Shown here: piece after piece, positions 37,914 through 46,075 of the stretch | How positions within the stretch are numbered: the first letter of the stretch is position 1 | How the letters are laid out: every line of letters starts with the position of its first letter | Source: Halomonas sp. 1513 | GTDB lineage: Bacteria; Pseudomonadota; Gammaproteobacteria; Pseudomonadales; Halomonadaceae | DNA length: 64,000 bases | Direction of reading: 5' to 3' | Assembly: GCA_001971685.1 (NCBI GenBank) | Contig: CP019326.1 | Location: 124,001 to 188,000, forward strand | Notes under the pieces: generated by a model | Told to the model about the DNA's origin: nothing | Database searches by the model: none | The model's input: only the letters and a program-made list of their open reading frames with translations | Program-made: the position numbers and the translations under genes

Positions 37914-39371
37914 GGCTGGCATCGCCCAGCAGCAGGCGGCGCAGTTGCGTCCGGCATGTTTGGCCGCATACAGCGCTCGGTCTGCCTGGGCGGTGGCCAC
38001 GTCCAGGGCGTGGTGGGGATCCGAGTGGCGAGGGAGCCTGGCAATGCCCAGGCTCACCGTCATCGAGACCTGACCATGCTGGCCGGCCGCACTCTCGAGC
38101 TGAAAGGGTGAATCGCCGATACGACGACGTAGTCGCTCTGCCAACTGGTAGGCATCATGGTCGCTCATGCCGCTCACCAGCAGGGCAAACTCCTCGCCGC
38201 CGAGACGCGCCAGGCCATCGCCAGGCCGCAGCTCGTGGCTCAAGCGCCGGGTCAGCAGACGCAGCAGTGCATCTCCAGCGGGGTGGCCGTGGCGGTCGTT
38301 GACATGCTTGAAGTAATCGATATCGATCAGCAGCAGATGATGCGTCGGCGACCGCGGCATTGCTTCCTGGAGATGGCGTCCCAGTCCGCGGCGGTTCAGC
38401 ACCCCGGTCAGGTCATCATATTCGGCGGCGGTCAGCGCCTGCTCCTCGTTGAGCTTGCGCTGACTGATATCGATGGCCAGCCCTGCGACGCCTCGCCAGT
38501 TGCCGTCGTCGTCGAGAATCGCCTCGGCGACCAGCTCGTGCCAGCTGGGTTCGCCGCCGGCGGTGTAGAGCCGCACGTCCAGCCGCCAGCCGAGCTGCTG
38601 AGCATGTCTGCTGGCGCGCAGGGTCTGCCACAGCCGCTGACGATCGGTGGGTACGATGGCGTGCAGCAGCCGGCGTAGCGGCAGTCGCGCATAGCGTTCG
38701 GGGTAGCCCAGGCGCTGTAGCAGGCTGCGCGAACACCAGGTCGAGCCACGCTGCAGATCGATCTCCCAGATGCCGCAGTCGGCAACGCGTTGGAACAGCT
38801 CGATCTGGCGCCGTCGGCTGGTCAACTGGTGGCGATAGATAGCCGATGCGATCAGTTCGGCAGCCACGCGCAGGGCATGCAGCCCGGCCCCTTCCCAGCG
38901 CAGCGCGCGTTCACAGTCATCGATCCCCAGCGTGCCCCACCACTGGCCGTCGACCATGATCGGCACGGTTACCATCGAGGCGATGCGCTGGCTCTCCAGG
39001 TTGTCGCGCAGCGAGCCTGCGGGCATGTCGTCGATCACGAAGCGCTGGGCCTCACCGCGCTGCCGCTCTTCGATCAACTGGCGGTAGACGGGATCGTCGA
39101 AGCTAGAAGTGAAGAAGCGAAAGCGCTTGTGCGTTAACTGACGGTAGCGAGGCGCGGCGGCCCATTCGAAGACATAGTCCTGGACCACGCCCCGGTCGTT
39201 GACCTCGAGTAGCTGGAAGATCCACACCCGGCTGGCAGCGGAGGCCAGCCCCAGGGCTTCGAGCAGGGAGTCGACGCCATCGGACCAGAAGTGCGCATCG
39301 ATCAGCGCCTGGCTGCCGTGCGCCAGCGCCTCGAGGAGCAGGGTGTCATCCGGGGCAGCGGATACCGTCAT
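37884..39371 (-). CDS. Diguanylate cyclase with GAF and PAS sensor domains
   Basis: The 495-residue protein should make cyclic-di-GMP. Residues 15-185 look like a GAF domain ([31 protein letters not shown]), residues 195-310 like a PAS/PAC pair ([27 protein letters not shown]), and residues 315-480 are [35 protein letters not shown] and the active site GGEEF. An RxxD inhibitory site (RPGD) lies five residues before GGEEF, so product inhibition is likely. It is downstream of the histidine phosphatase gene and preceded by a 14-base palindrome. Confidence 0.92.
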   Translation of the reverse strand: MTVSAAPDDTLLLEALAHGSQALIDAHFWSDGVDSLLEALGLASAASRVWIFQLLEVNDRGVVQDYVFEWAAAPRYRQLTHKRFRFFTSSFDDPVYRQLIEERQRGEAQRFVIDDMPAGSLRDNLESQRIASMVTVPIMVDGQWWGTLGIDDCERALRWEGAGLHALRVAAELIASAIYRHQLTSRRRQIELFQRVADCGIWEIDLQRGSTWCSRSLLQRLGYPERYARLPLRRLLHAIVPTDRQRLWQTLRASRHAQQLGWRLDVRLYTAGGEPSWHELVAEAILDDDGNWRGVAGLAIDISQRKLNEEQALTAAEYDDLTGVLNRRGLGRHLQEAMPRSPTHHLLLIDIDYFKHVNDRHGHPAGDALLRLLTRRLSHELRPGDGLARLGGEEFALLVSGMSDHDAYQLAERLRRRIGDSPFQLESAAGQHGQVSMTVSLGIARLPRHSDPHHALDVATAQADRALYAAKHAGRNCAACCWAMPASVTQDLAKE

Positions 39372-39393
39372 GGCCAGCGGCTCGTGGATCGGG

Positions 39394-39407
39394 TGATAGC
39401 GCTATCA
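39394..39407. promoter_or_regulatory. 14-base palindrome before the diguanylate cyclase gene
   Basis: TGATAGCGCTATCA is perfectly symmetric and lies 22 bases before the start codon at 39371, in the 51-base gap after the phosphatase gene. It could be an operator; no binding protein can be named. Confidence 0.4.
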
Positions 39408-39422
39408 TAGCAGAGCCCCGAC

Positions 39423-40013
39423 TCACCCGAGCGGCGTGATGCTGGCCGGTGTCAACGCTGGGCGGTCGCGGTGCGCGCTAAGCGGCTGGCCCGCCAGCGC
39501 GGTCAGCAGGATCTGCAGCGGGTCGCCGTGGCTGACCAGCAGGATCGTTGCGTCGAGATACGTCTCCTCAAGCTCGGCAATGACCGCCTGCAGTCGTTCG
39601 GCGACGCTTGCCACACTCTCCACACCGTACTCGCCATGCGTCGGGTCCTGGGCATCCAGCGCCCAGACCGCGGGGTAGTGGCTATCGGCCTGGCGCTCCA
39701 GAGCGCCGAAGCAACGCTCGCGCAGGCGTACGTCCACTTCCGTGTCGAGGCCAAAATGACGGGCGACCCGGGCGGCGGTCTCGGTGGTGCGCAGGAAGTC
39801 GGAGTGCACGACCCGGGTGGGCGTCGGCCACGACCACGCAGCGACTAGCTGCTCGAGCTGCGACTCGCCAAGTGGCGACAGTCCGTAGCCGGTGAGGCCG
39901 TTGTCGGGATGGCTGATGATCAGCCCCTGCTGATTGGCCAGGCTATGGCCGTGGCGCATCAGCAAATAGCGATTTCGCCAGCTCCCCGAAGGGTGAGGTA
40001 AAGTGTTTGACAT
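39423..40013 (-). CDS. Histidine phosphatase (phosphoglycerate-mutase-like) family protein
   Basis: The 196-residue protein has the catalytic RHGHS motif near residue 20 (LLMRHGHSLAN), a second-site arginine in SDFLRTTETA, and the C-terminal His in LLVSHGDPLQ. These fit the branch-1 histidine phosphatases of the SixA/CobC/GpmB group; the substrate is not readable. The N-terminal 12 residues are a non-conserved extension. It may be cotranscribed with the diguanylate cyclase gene 51 bases downstream. Confidence 0.87.
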   Translation of the reverse strand: MSNTLPHPSGSWRNRYLLMRHGHSLANQQGLIISHPDNGLTGYGLSPLGESQLEQLVAAWSWPTPTRVVHSDFLRTTETAARVARHFGLDTEVDVRLRERCFGALERQADSHYPAVWALDAQDPTHGEYGVESVASVAERLQAVIAELEETYLDATILLVSHGDPLQILLTALAGQPLSAHRDRPALTPASITPLG

Positions 40014-40045
40014 GCGATTGTCATAAAACCTAGATTGAGACTTGT

Positions 40046-40100
40046 GTTTTCGAAAACAATCATTTTATACGGCTAATGTCGAATTTCGAAAAGCCGTATA
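40046..40100. promoter_or_regulatory. Cluster of inverted repeats upstream of phnD
   Basis: GTTTTCGAAAAC is a perfect 12-base palindrome at 40046-40057. TATACGGCT (40066-40074) and AGCCGTATA (40092-40100) are a perfect 9-base inverted repeat around a TCGAATTTCGA core. Related TTCGA words recur at about 40105 and 40119. The region is AT-rich relative to the neighbours and is the likely control region of phnDCEE. Confidence 0.55.
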
Positions 40101-40149
40101 CTGAATTCGACCCAATAATTCGATAAAAACAACCTCCAAGAGGCACGCC

Positions 40150-41169
40150 ATGAAAACCAAAATCGAGCTATCCGCTGTCCCGGCAGCACCCCTCAAGAAA
40201 CGCCCACTGGCGTCGCTGGCGCTGATCTCGCTGCTGCCGTTGGCCATGCTGGCCTCGGCCAGTGCCCAGGCCGACTGCCCGCGCGGTGACCTGGACTCGC
40301 TTTACTGCGACGAAGATGGCGACATGGTCGCCGACCGCCCTACGGACGAATCCGAGTGGGTCAATCCCGATACACTGATCTTCGCCTACACGCCGGTGGA
40401 AGATCCAGCCATCTACTCCGATATCTGGCAGCCGTTCATCGATCACCTGGAAGAGGTGACCGAGCGCGACGTGCGCTTCTTTGCCGTGCAGTCCAACTCG
40501 GCCCAGGTCGAGGCGATGCGCAGCGGCCGGCTGCATATCGCCGGTTTCTCCACCGGGCCGACGCCGTTTGCGGTCAACCTGGCCGGGGCGGTGCCGTTCG
40601 CGCTGATGGGCTCCGACGATGGCCAGTTCGGCTACACCCTGCAGGTCTATACCCACGTCGACTCCGGCATCGATGAGCTCGCCGACCTGGCCGGCAAGCG
40701 GGTGGCCCACACCTCGCCGACCTCCAACTCCGGTAATCTCGCCCCGCGGGCCTTGTTCCCGGACCTCGGCGTGGTCCCAGATGAGGACTACGAGGTGGTC
40801 TATTCCGGCAGCCACGACCAGTCGATGCTCGGCGTGGTGGCGCGCGACTATGATGCGGCCCCGGTGGCATCGGAGGTGGTCGATCGCATGGCCGCGCGTG
40901 GCCTCTATGACGAGGACGAGGTCAAGATCATCTACGAGACCGATTCCTTCCCCACCACGTCCTACAACTATGCCCACAACCTGCACCCCGATCTGGTCGA
41001 GAAGATCGAAGAGGCCTTCTTCAGCTTCGACTTCGCCGGCACTGCCTTGGGTGAGGAGTTCGAGGGCGTCGACAAGTTCGTGCCCATCAACTATCAGGAC
41101 AACTGGGAGATGATCCGCACCATCCAGGCGGCCAACGACGTACGCTATACCCGCGAAGACCTGGAATAG
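40150..41169 (+). CDS. phnD: Phosphonate/phosphite-type ABC transporter substrate-binding protein PhnD
   Basis: The 339-residue precursor has a signal peptide (about 1-41, ending SASAQA). The PhnD fold follows: LIFAYTPVEDPAIYSDIWQP, VEAMRSGRLHIAGFSTGPTPFAVN and LAGKRVAHTSPTSNSGNLAPRAL with the Ser/Thr phosphate-binding region. It ends with an ELEEKI-like helix and NWEMIRTIQ. PhnD receptors bind phosphonates, phosphite or related compounds. The mature N-terminus carries an acidic Cys-containing insert (CPRGDLDSLYCDEDGD) that is not a standard part of the fold. ABC genes follow. Confidence 0.9.
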   Translation: MKTKIELSAVPAAPLKKRPLASLALISLLPLAMLASASAQADCPRGDLDSLYCDEDGDMVADRPTDESEWVNPDTLIFAYTPVEDPAIYSDIWQPFIDHLEEVTERDVRFFAVQSNSAQVEAMRSGRLHIAGFSTGPTPFAVNLAGAVPFALMGSDDGQFGYTLQVYTHVDSGIDELADLAGKRVAHTSPTSNSGNLAPRALFPDLGVVPDEDYEVVYSGSHDQSMLGVVARDYDAAPVASEVVDRMAARGLYDEDEVKIIYETDSFPTTSYNYAHNLHPDLVEKIEEAFFSFDFAGTALGEEFEGVDKFVPINYQDNWEMIRTIQAANDVRYTREDLE

Positions 41170-41177
41170 AAGCTAGG

Positions 41178-41207
41178 CGCCGCTCCGGCCGGCTGGCCGG
41201 AGCGGCG
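41178..41207 (+). repeat. GC-rich hairpin between phnD and phnC
   Basis: A 13-bp stem, CGCCGCTCCGGCC (41178-41190) with GGCCGGAGCGGCG (41195-41207), loops over GGCT, nine bases after the phnD stop. No T-run follows. It resembles the aapJ-aapQ hairpins in position and could set the ratio of receptor to ATPase. Confidence 0.7.
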
Positions 41208-41231
41208 GCGATCGTCTAGATGAGGTGACGG

Positions 41232-42035
41232 ATGCTGGAAATCTCCAATCTGGTCAAGCGCTATGGCCATGATGAAGCGGTACTCAAGGGCCTCGATCTG
41301 ACGGTGGAGGGCAACAGCGTGGTGGCCATCGTCGGCGCCTCCGGGGCCGGCAAGAGCACCATGCTGCGCTGTATCAATCGCCTGGTCGAGCCCACATCGG
41401 GGTCGATCAAGCTCAACGGCCACGAACTGGTCAAGCTGCGCGGTGCCGCCCTGCGGCGTGCGCGACGCAAGATCGGCATGGTATTCCAGGGCTTCAATCT
41501 GCTCGACCGGCTGACGGTAATGGAGAACGTGCTGGCCGGTCGGCTCGGCTATGTCAGCCTCTATCAGGCCATTTCGCGGCGTTACCCCCCCGCCGATATC
41601 GAGCGCGCCTTCAGCCTGATGGAGCGGGTGGGCATCGCGCATTACGCCAACAAGCGCGCCGATGAACTCTCTGGCGGCGAGCGCCAGCGGGTGGGGGTAG
41701 TGAGGGCGCTGATGCAGGAGCCGGAAGTGCTGCTGGCCGACGAGCCCACGGCGTCGCTGGACCCGCGCACCTCCGAACAGATCATGATGCTGCTGCAGAG
41801 CCTGGCCAGTGAGCTGTCGCTGCCGGTGCTGATCAACATTCACAACGTATCCCAGGCCAAGACCTATACCGAGCGCATCGTCGGACTGCGCCACGGCAAG
41901 ATGATTTTCGATGGCGCACCCGGCGATTTCAACAAGGAGGCCCTCGACGCCATCTACGGCGGCATCGAGTCGCCAGACGACGAGGCCGATGAAGCACCGC
42001 CGAACGTGGCAGGGGTGAGACATGACCAGGCCTGA
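41232..42035 (+). CDS. phnC: Phosphonate-type ABC transporter ATPase PhnC
   Basis: The 267-residue ATPase has Walker A GASGAGKST near residue 35, the PhnC-type FNLLDRLTVMENVLAGRLGY segment, the signature LSGGERQR, Walker B VLLADEPTASLDP and an H-loop with INIHNVSQAKTYT. The FNLLDRLTVMENVL region is a family mark of PhnC. ATG 41232 has GATGAGGTGA upstream. Its end overlaps phnE by 14 bases. Confidence 0.92.
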   Translation: MLEISNLVKRYGHDEAVLKGLDLTVEGNSVVAIVGASGAGKSTMLRCINRLVEPTSGSIKLNGHELVKLRGAALRRARRKIGMVFQGFNLLDRLTVMENVLAGRLGYVSLYQAISRRYPPADIERAFSLMERVGIAHYANKRADELSGGERQRVGVVRALMQEPEVLLADEPTASLDPRTSEQIMMLLQSLASELSLPVLINIHNVSQAKTYTERIVGLRHGKMIFDGAPGDFNKEALDAIYGGIESPDDEADEAPPNVAGVRHDQA

Positions 42036-42837
42036 CGCCAGTGCCACGCCGCCGGCCAGGACCTGGCGCAAACCGCCGTTCATCGCCAACCCCTGGCTGC
42101 GCTATGGCCTGTGGCTGGCGGTGGTGGTCTACCTGGTGTGGGCCTTCGGCAGTCTGCCGTTCAACTGGGAGCGGATCAGTGAGGGCTTGCCGCGGGCAGC
42201 GAGGATCTTCGGTGGCGGCTTTCCACCCAGCTTCGAGCGCGGCGGCCTGTTGCTGACCGGGTTCAAGGAGAGCTTCCAGATCGCCATCCTGGCAACTCTG
42301 CTGGGGGTGGCGCTATCGATTCCCTTTGCGGTGATGGCGGCACGTAACGTCGCCCCACTGCCCGTCTACCTGTTCGGCCGTGCGGTGATCATCGTGTCGC
42401 GCAGCTTTCATCCAGTGATCGTGGCAATTTTGTTCGTTGCCGCCGTGGGCTTCGGCCCGTTGGCCGGCATCCTGACCCTCACACTCTACTCGATCGGCTT
42501 CGTCGGCAAGCTGCTGGCCGAGGAGATCGAGGAGATCGACTGGGGCCAGGTCGAGGCGATGCGCGCGACCGGGGCCGGCTACATGGCGACGCTGTTCTAT
42601 GCGGTCTTTCCGCAGATCCTGCCGCGCCAGGTGGGGCTGTCGATGTACCAGCTCGACAGCAACCTGCGTGCCTCGGCGGTGGTCGGCATCGTCGGTGCCG
42701 GCGGCATCGGCGGCACCCTGATGAACGCCTTCGGGCGCTATGACTATGACTTCGCGTTCGCCATCCTGCTGATCATCATTGCGGTGATTCTGCTCAGCGA
42801 AGGCATCAGCGGCTGGGTAAGGAAGAAGATATGGTAG
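42022..42837 (+). CDS. phnE: Phosphonate-type ABC transporter permease PhnE (first)
   Basis: The 271-residue permease has about six helices. The EAA region is DWGQVEAMRATGAGYMATLFYAVFPQILPRQV, and the typical PhnE segment is SFHPVIVAILFVAAVGFGPLAGILTL. It overlaps phnC by 14 bases and the second permease by seven. Two unlike permeases side by side form the heteromeric channel. Confidence 0.92.
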   Translation: MTRPDASATPPARTWRKPPFIANPWLRYGLWLAVVVYLVWAFGSLPFNWERISEGLPRAARIFGGGFPPSFERGGLLLTGFKESFQIAILATLLGVALSIPFAVMAARNVAPLPVYLFGRAVIIVSRSFHPVIVAILFVAAVGFGPLAGILTLTLYSIGFVGKLLAEEIEEIDWGQVEAMRATGAGYMATLFYAVFPQILPRQVGLSMYQLDSNLRASAVVGIVGAGGIGGTLMNAFGRYDYDFAFAILLIIIAVILLSEGISGWVRKKIW

Positions 42838-43640
42838 ACCAAGCCACACTACTGGCCGATCGCGTCTGGCAGCGCTACGACCGTCGCGAGCGCCTGATTC
42901 GCTATGCCGTCCTGCTGGTGACGATGATGGTGGTCTACTGGGCGGTGCGCGACATCGATATCTTCTGGCCCTGGGTGTGGGATGCGCCGAACCAGATCTC
43001 GAGCCTCGGGGCGCGCATGTGGCCACCGGACCCGAGCGGCCTGGCGGCGATCGTCAATGCGATGATCGAGACGGTGCATATCGCCACCCTGTCCACCATG
43101 CTGACCATCTTCGTGGCCCTCCCGGTCTCCTATATCGCCGCGCAAAACACGACCCCCAACCGCTTCTGCCTGTGGCTGGGGCGCTTTATCCTGGTCTCCA
43201 GTCGCTCGGTCAACACCATCATCTGGGCGCTGCTATTCGTGGCCATCTTCGGTCCTGGGGTGCTGGCCGGGATCCTGGCGATAATGTTTCGCTCGATCGG
43301 CTTCATCGGCAAGCTGATGGGCGAGGCGATCGAGGAGATCGACCGCCGCCCGGTGGAGGCGATGGAGGCCACCGGCGCCTCCAAGGCCAAGGTGATCGCC
43401 TACGCCATCGTGCCCCAGGTGATGCCGGCGTTTTTCGCCATCGTGATCCTGCGCTGGGACATCAACATCCGCGAGTCGACGGTGCTCGGGCTGGTCGGTG
43501 CCGGCGGTATCGGGGTCATACTGCAGGGCTCCATTGATACCTTCGCCTGGCCCACCGTGGCGACCATCCTGATCGCCATCGTGGTGCTGGTGCTGATCGG
43601 TGAGGCGATCACCAGCCTGCTGCGCCGCAAGGTGCTATAG
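42831..43640 (+). CDS. phnE: Phosphonate-type ABC transporter permease PhnE (second)
   Basis: The 269-residue protein is a second PhnE, clearly related to the first (EEIDRRPVEAMEATGASKAKVIAYAIVPQVMPAF) but divergent elsewhere. It has about six helices. The transporter set is therefore D-C-E-E. No C-P lyase (phnG-M), phosphonatase or phosphite dehydrogenase genes follow; the next gene is on the opposite strand and starts to converge three bases after the stop. Confidence 0.91.
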   Translation: MVDQATLLADRVWQRYDRRERLIRYAVLLVTMMVVYWAVRDIDIFWPWVWDAPNQISSLGARMWPPDPSGLAAIVNAMIETVHIATLSTMLTIFVALPVSYIAAQNTTPNRFCLWLGRFILVSSRSVNTIIWALLFVAIFGPGVLAGILAIMFRSIGFIGKLMGEAIEEIDRRPVEAMEATGASKAKVIAYAIVPQVMPAFFAIVILRWDINIRESTVLGLVGAGGIGVILQGSIDTFAWPTVATILIAIVVLVLIGEAITSLLRRKVL

Positions 43641-43642
43641 CG

Positions 43643-44128
43643 TTACAGCCGAGGCTCCTGGCGACTGGGCGGCTCCGTCACGTCGCCAGCGGCCAGGTCG
43701 AGGGACGGTTCGTCGACGCCGCGCCGCCTGGCCCGGGTGACCCTTGCACTACCCACGACGCCATCCTCGACCTGCACCTCGCGGGCCTGGCTGGTCCATG
43801 CCTCCTGGCTGTCGTGGACGGCCGGGCGCCGTTCGAAAGAGCGGGTTACCACGGCGCTTGGCGCGAAGCCGCTGCGGGCCTGGCCGAGATGATGGGGCAG
43901 TAGCCACAGCTCGGCCAGCAGCCGCAGCGCTACCATCGCCAGCAGCAGGCTGCCGCCGCCAAGTGCCAAGTGCGGCCAGGCCTCGCTCCAGCCGGCGCCG
44001 CTCAACCACGGCGTTCGTGGGACCAGCCACGACGCTGCGCCCACCACCAGGCCGACTTGCAGCAGCAAATGGCAAGACAGCAGCGTGGCACGCGCCAGCG
44101 GCGTACGGGGAAACAGGAACTGACGCAT
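43643..44128 (-). CDS. Hypothetical protein with two membrane helices
   Basis: I do not recognise the family. The 161-residue product has two hydrophobic helices (about residues 10-33, LLSCHLLLQVGLVVGAASWL; and 52-74, LALGGGSLLLAMVALRLLAEL). A polar tail of about 85 residues is rich in Arg, Val and Glu. A well-spaced CAGGAGG lies before ATG 44128, which supports translation. It ends two bases from the end of phnE on the other strand. Codon choice is like the neighbours. Confidence 0.6.
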   Translation of the reverse strand: MRQFLFPRTPLARATLLSCHLLLQVGLVVGAASWLVPRTPWLSGAGWSEAWPHLALGGGSLLLAMVALRLLAELWLLPHHLGQARSGFAPSAVVTRSFERRPAVHDSQEAWTSQAREVQVEDGVVGSARVTRARRRGVDEPSLDLAAGDVTEPPSRQEPRL

Positions 44129-44334
44129 GGGGACTAACCTCCTGGTAAGCGAGCGCGGAGATGCGCGCGGGTTGCGCCGACTTCCGTGACGGCGCCCTGA
44201 TGCTACCCCAGTTAGCGGCTGGCGTCAGTTGTTTGCCAGGTGGTTGACCGCATGCTCAGCGCTTGCCACGCTCAACAGGTGATCGGCGGATGGCCGCCGA
44301 CCGCTATTCCTAGGGCAACCGCCAAGGAGACACG

Positions 44335-44763
44335 ATGACGACTTATATCGTAGTGGCAGATGCAGCCAGGGCGCGCTTATTCACTCGTGACGCGCTGACG
44401 CTGCAAGAGCAGGAGAGTCTGGTTCACGCCGAAGGTCGCCTGCACGAGGGCGACCTCGTCACTGACAACGGCGCCGATGTGCATGAGTCGACCTCGACGA
44501 CGTCACGTTCCTCCGGAGGCGAAAACACCGCCTCACAGCATCAGGCCGAGATCTTTGCCAAGCAGGTGGCCGAGCGGCTTTATCAAGCGCGGGTCGACAA
44601 CAGTCTGGAAAAGCTGATTCTGGTGGCCCCGCCCAAGTTTCTCGGCCTGCTGCGTGAAAAGCTCGATGGTCCCACGACCAAGCGGGTCATTCACTCGTTG
44701 CCCAAGGATCTTTCCAAGGCAACGCTGGGCCACATTCAGGAGGCCGTCAGCGACTTGCGCTAA
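44335..44763 (+). CDS. Host-attachment-family (PF10116-type) protein
   Basis: The 142-residue protein matches the family named after an Agrobacterium protein needed for host attachment: TTYIVVADAARARLFTRD at the start, NTASQHQAEIFAKQVAERLYQAR in the middle, and LILVAPPKFLGLLREKL near residue 97. The family is related in fold to the archaeal eRF1/Pelota domain; its biochemical role is unknown. A clear AAGGAGA precedes ATG 44335. It does not by itself indicate a plant- or phage-associated region. Confidence 0.85.
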   Translation: MTTYIVVADAARARLFTRDALTLQEQESLVHAEGRLHEGDLVTDNGADVHESTSTTSRSSGGENTASQHQAEIFAKQVAERLYQARVDNSLEKLILVAPPKFLGLLREKLDGPTTKRVIHSLPKDLSKATLGHIQEAVSDLR

Positions 44764-44798
44764 TCGAGTTGCGACCTCATTGCCCACGGTGGCCAGGA

Positions 44799-44984
44799 GT
44801 TGTCGCGGCCACTGAGAAAGCCGTCTCCGGCCTGCAGCATACATCGGCCTCGATGGAGGCTATCTCCCGCACCGCCGAGCAGCTCAAGGAGCAGGCCGAG
44901 CGGCTCGACACGGTGATCGGCGGCTTCACCCTGGCCGAGCATGGCGACCGGGCAGCGCTGCTGGAGCGCCCGGCGCTGGCCTAG
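44799..44984 (+). pseudogene. Orphaned C-terminal tail of a chemoreceptor gene
   Basis: An open stretch of about 61 codons has a chemoreceptor-like tail: VVAATEKAVSGLQ, SMEAISRTAEQLKEQAERLDTVIGGF, ending ERPALA. The AEQLKEQAERLDTVIGGF pattern is the distal helix of methyl-accepting chemotaxis proteins. No signalling hairpin, membrane helices or start codon precede it: the gene for the host-attachment protein ends 36 bases upstream. The stop overlaps the end of finR. It looks like the last part of a deleted receptor gene. Confidence 0.65.
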
Positions 44985-45907
44985 GGAATATAGGGCAGGT
45001 CGATCTCGTCGCTGCGCGAGATGCCGGCGGTCATCTGCCGGCATAGCTTGAGGAACTCGCGTATGCCGGTGGTCAGGTACTTGTGGCGGTGCCAGATGAA
45101 GGTGAACTGACGCTTCAAGTCCAGCTCCGGGGTGGCGATGGGTACCAGGCTGCCGCGTCGAAAGGCGTCGCGTAGCGCCAGACGCGACACGCAGCCGATG
45201 CCCAGCCCCGACTCCACGGCGCGCTTGATACCCTCGGTATGCTCCAGCTCGAGCAGCGTGTTGAAACGCCCGCGACGGTGACGTGCGGCGTGTTCGAGGG
45301 TCAGCCGGGTGCCCGAGCCCGGCTCGCGCATGATCCAGTCCTCGCGTAGCAGCCGATCCATCTCCAGGGTGCCGGCAGCGGCCAGCGGGTGGCGCGGCGA
45401 GCAGAACACCACCAGCTCATCCTCCACCCACGGCTGCATCACCACGTCCTCGTGCTGACAGTCACCCTCGATCAGGCCCAGGTCCAGCTCGTGCTGGACG
45501 ATGCGCTCGATGATCGCACTGGTGTTGCGCACCTGCAGGCGCACGCGGCTGTCCGGATGCCGCTGCATGAAGTCGCTGATCAGTAGCGTGGCCAGGTAGT
45601 TGCCGATGGTCAGGGTGGCGCCGACGTCCAGCGAGCCGATACCGCGCTGGCCGCGCAGCAGCTCCTCGATCTCCTCGGCACGATCGAGCAGGGCGACCGC
45701 CTTGGGCAGAATCTGAAAGCCCAGTGCGTTGAGCTTGAGACGCTTGCCGATGCGGTCGAGCAGCTGGCAGTCGAACTGCCGCTCGAGCTCGGCCAGGGCG
45801 GTACTGGTCGCTGACTGCGACAGTGCCAGGGCATTGGCTGCCCGCGACACGCTCTCGTGCTGGGCAACGGCCACGAAGACTTCCAACTGGCGCAGGGTAT
45901 AGCGCAT
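44981..45907 (-). CDS. finR: LysR-type regulator FinR
   Basis: The 308-residue protein has the N-terminal LysR winged helix (residues 1-60, VSRAANALALSQSATSTALAELERQF) and a C-terminal effector-binding domain. It lies back to back with fpr, as does FinR in Pseudomonas putida and P. aeruginosa, where it activates fpr under superoxide stress. That context is the main reason for the name. A 23-base palindrome lies 28 bases before its start. Confidence 0.85.
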   Translation of the reverse strand: MRYTLRQLEVFVAVAQHESVSRAANALALSQSATSTALAELERQFDCQLLDRIGKRLKLNALGFQILPKAVALLDRAEEIEELLRGQRGIGSLDVGATLTIGNYLATLLISDFMQRHPDSRVRLQVRNTSAIIERIVQHELDLGLIEGDCQHEDVVMQPWVEDELVVFCSPRHPLAAAGTLEMDRLLREDWIMREPGSGTRLTLEHAARHRRGRFNTLLELEHTEGIKRAVESGLGIGCVSRLALRDAFRRGSLVPIATPELDLKRQFTFIWHRHKYLTTGIREFLKLCRQMTAGISRSDEIDLPYIP

Positions 45908-45934
45908 CTCGGTACTCCCATGCGGGGCAATGCT

Positions 45935-45957
45935 GCATATCTATATTATAGATATGC
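45935..45957. promoter_or_regulatory. Candidate FinR operator between finR and fpr
   Basis: GCATATCTAT and ATAGATATGC are perfect 10-base arms around ATT. A partial copy, AGATATGG, follows near 45982. The site is close to the finR start and about 120 bases before fpr. LysR proteins bind such AT-rich dyads. Confidence 0.6.
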
Positions 45958-46075
45958 TTTATCCATACAACCCATTTAACAGATATGGCTGGGGCGCATA
46001 GACTACACGGCATAAGCAATGCGGCGTCTTATGCGCCAATGGAATAGTTATCTTATCCTCACCCGGGAGCCGGTC

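Noticed and set aside
44335..44763. Host-attachment name taken as a sign of a prophage or plant-associated island
   Set aside because: It is a widespread family name; no phage genes or island borders are near.
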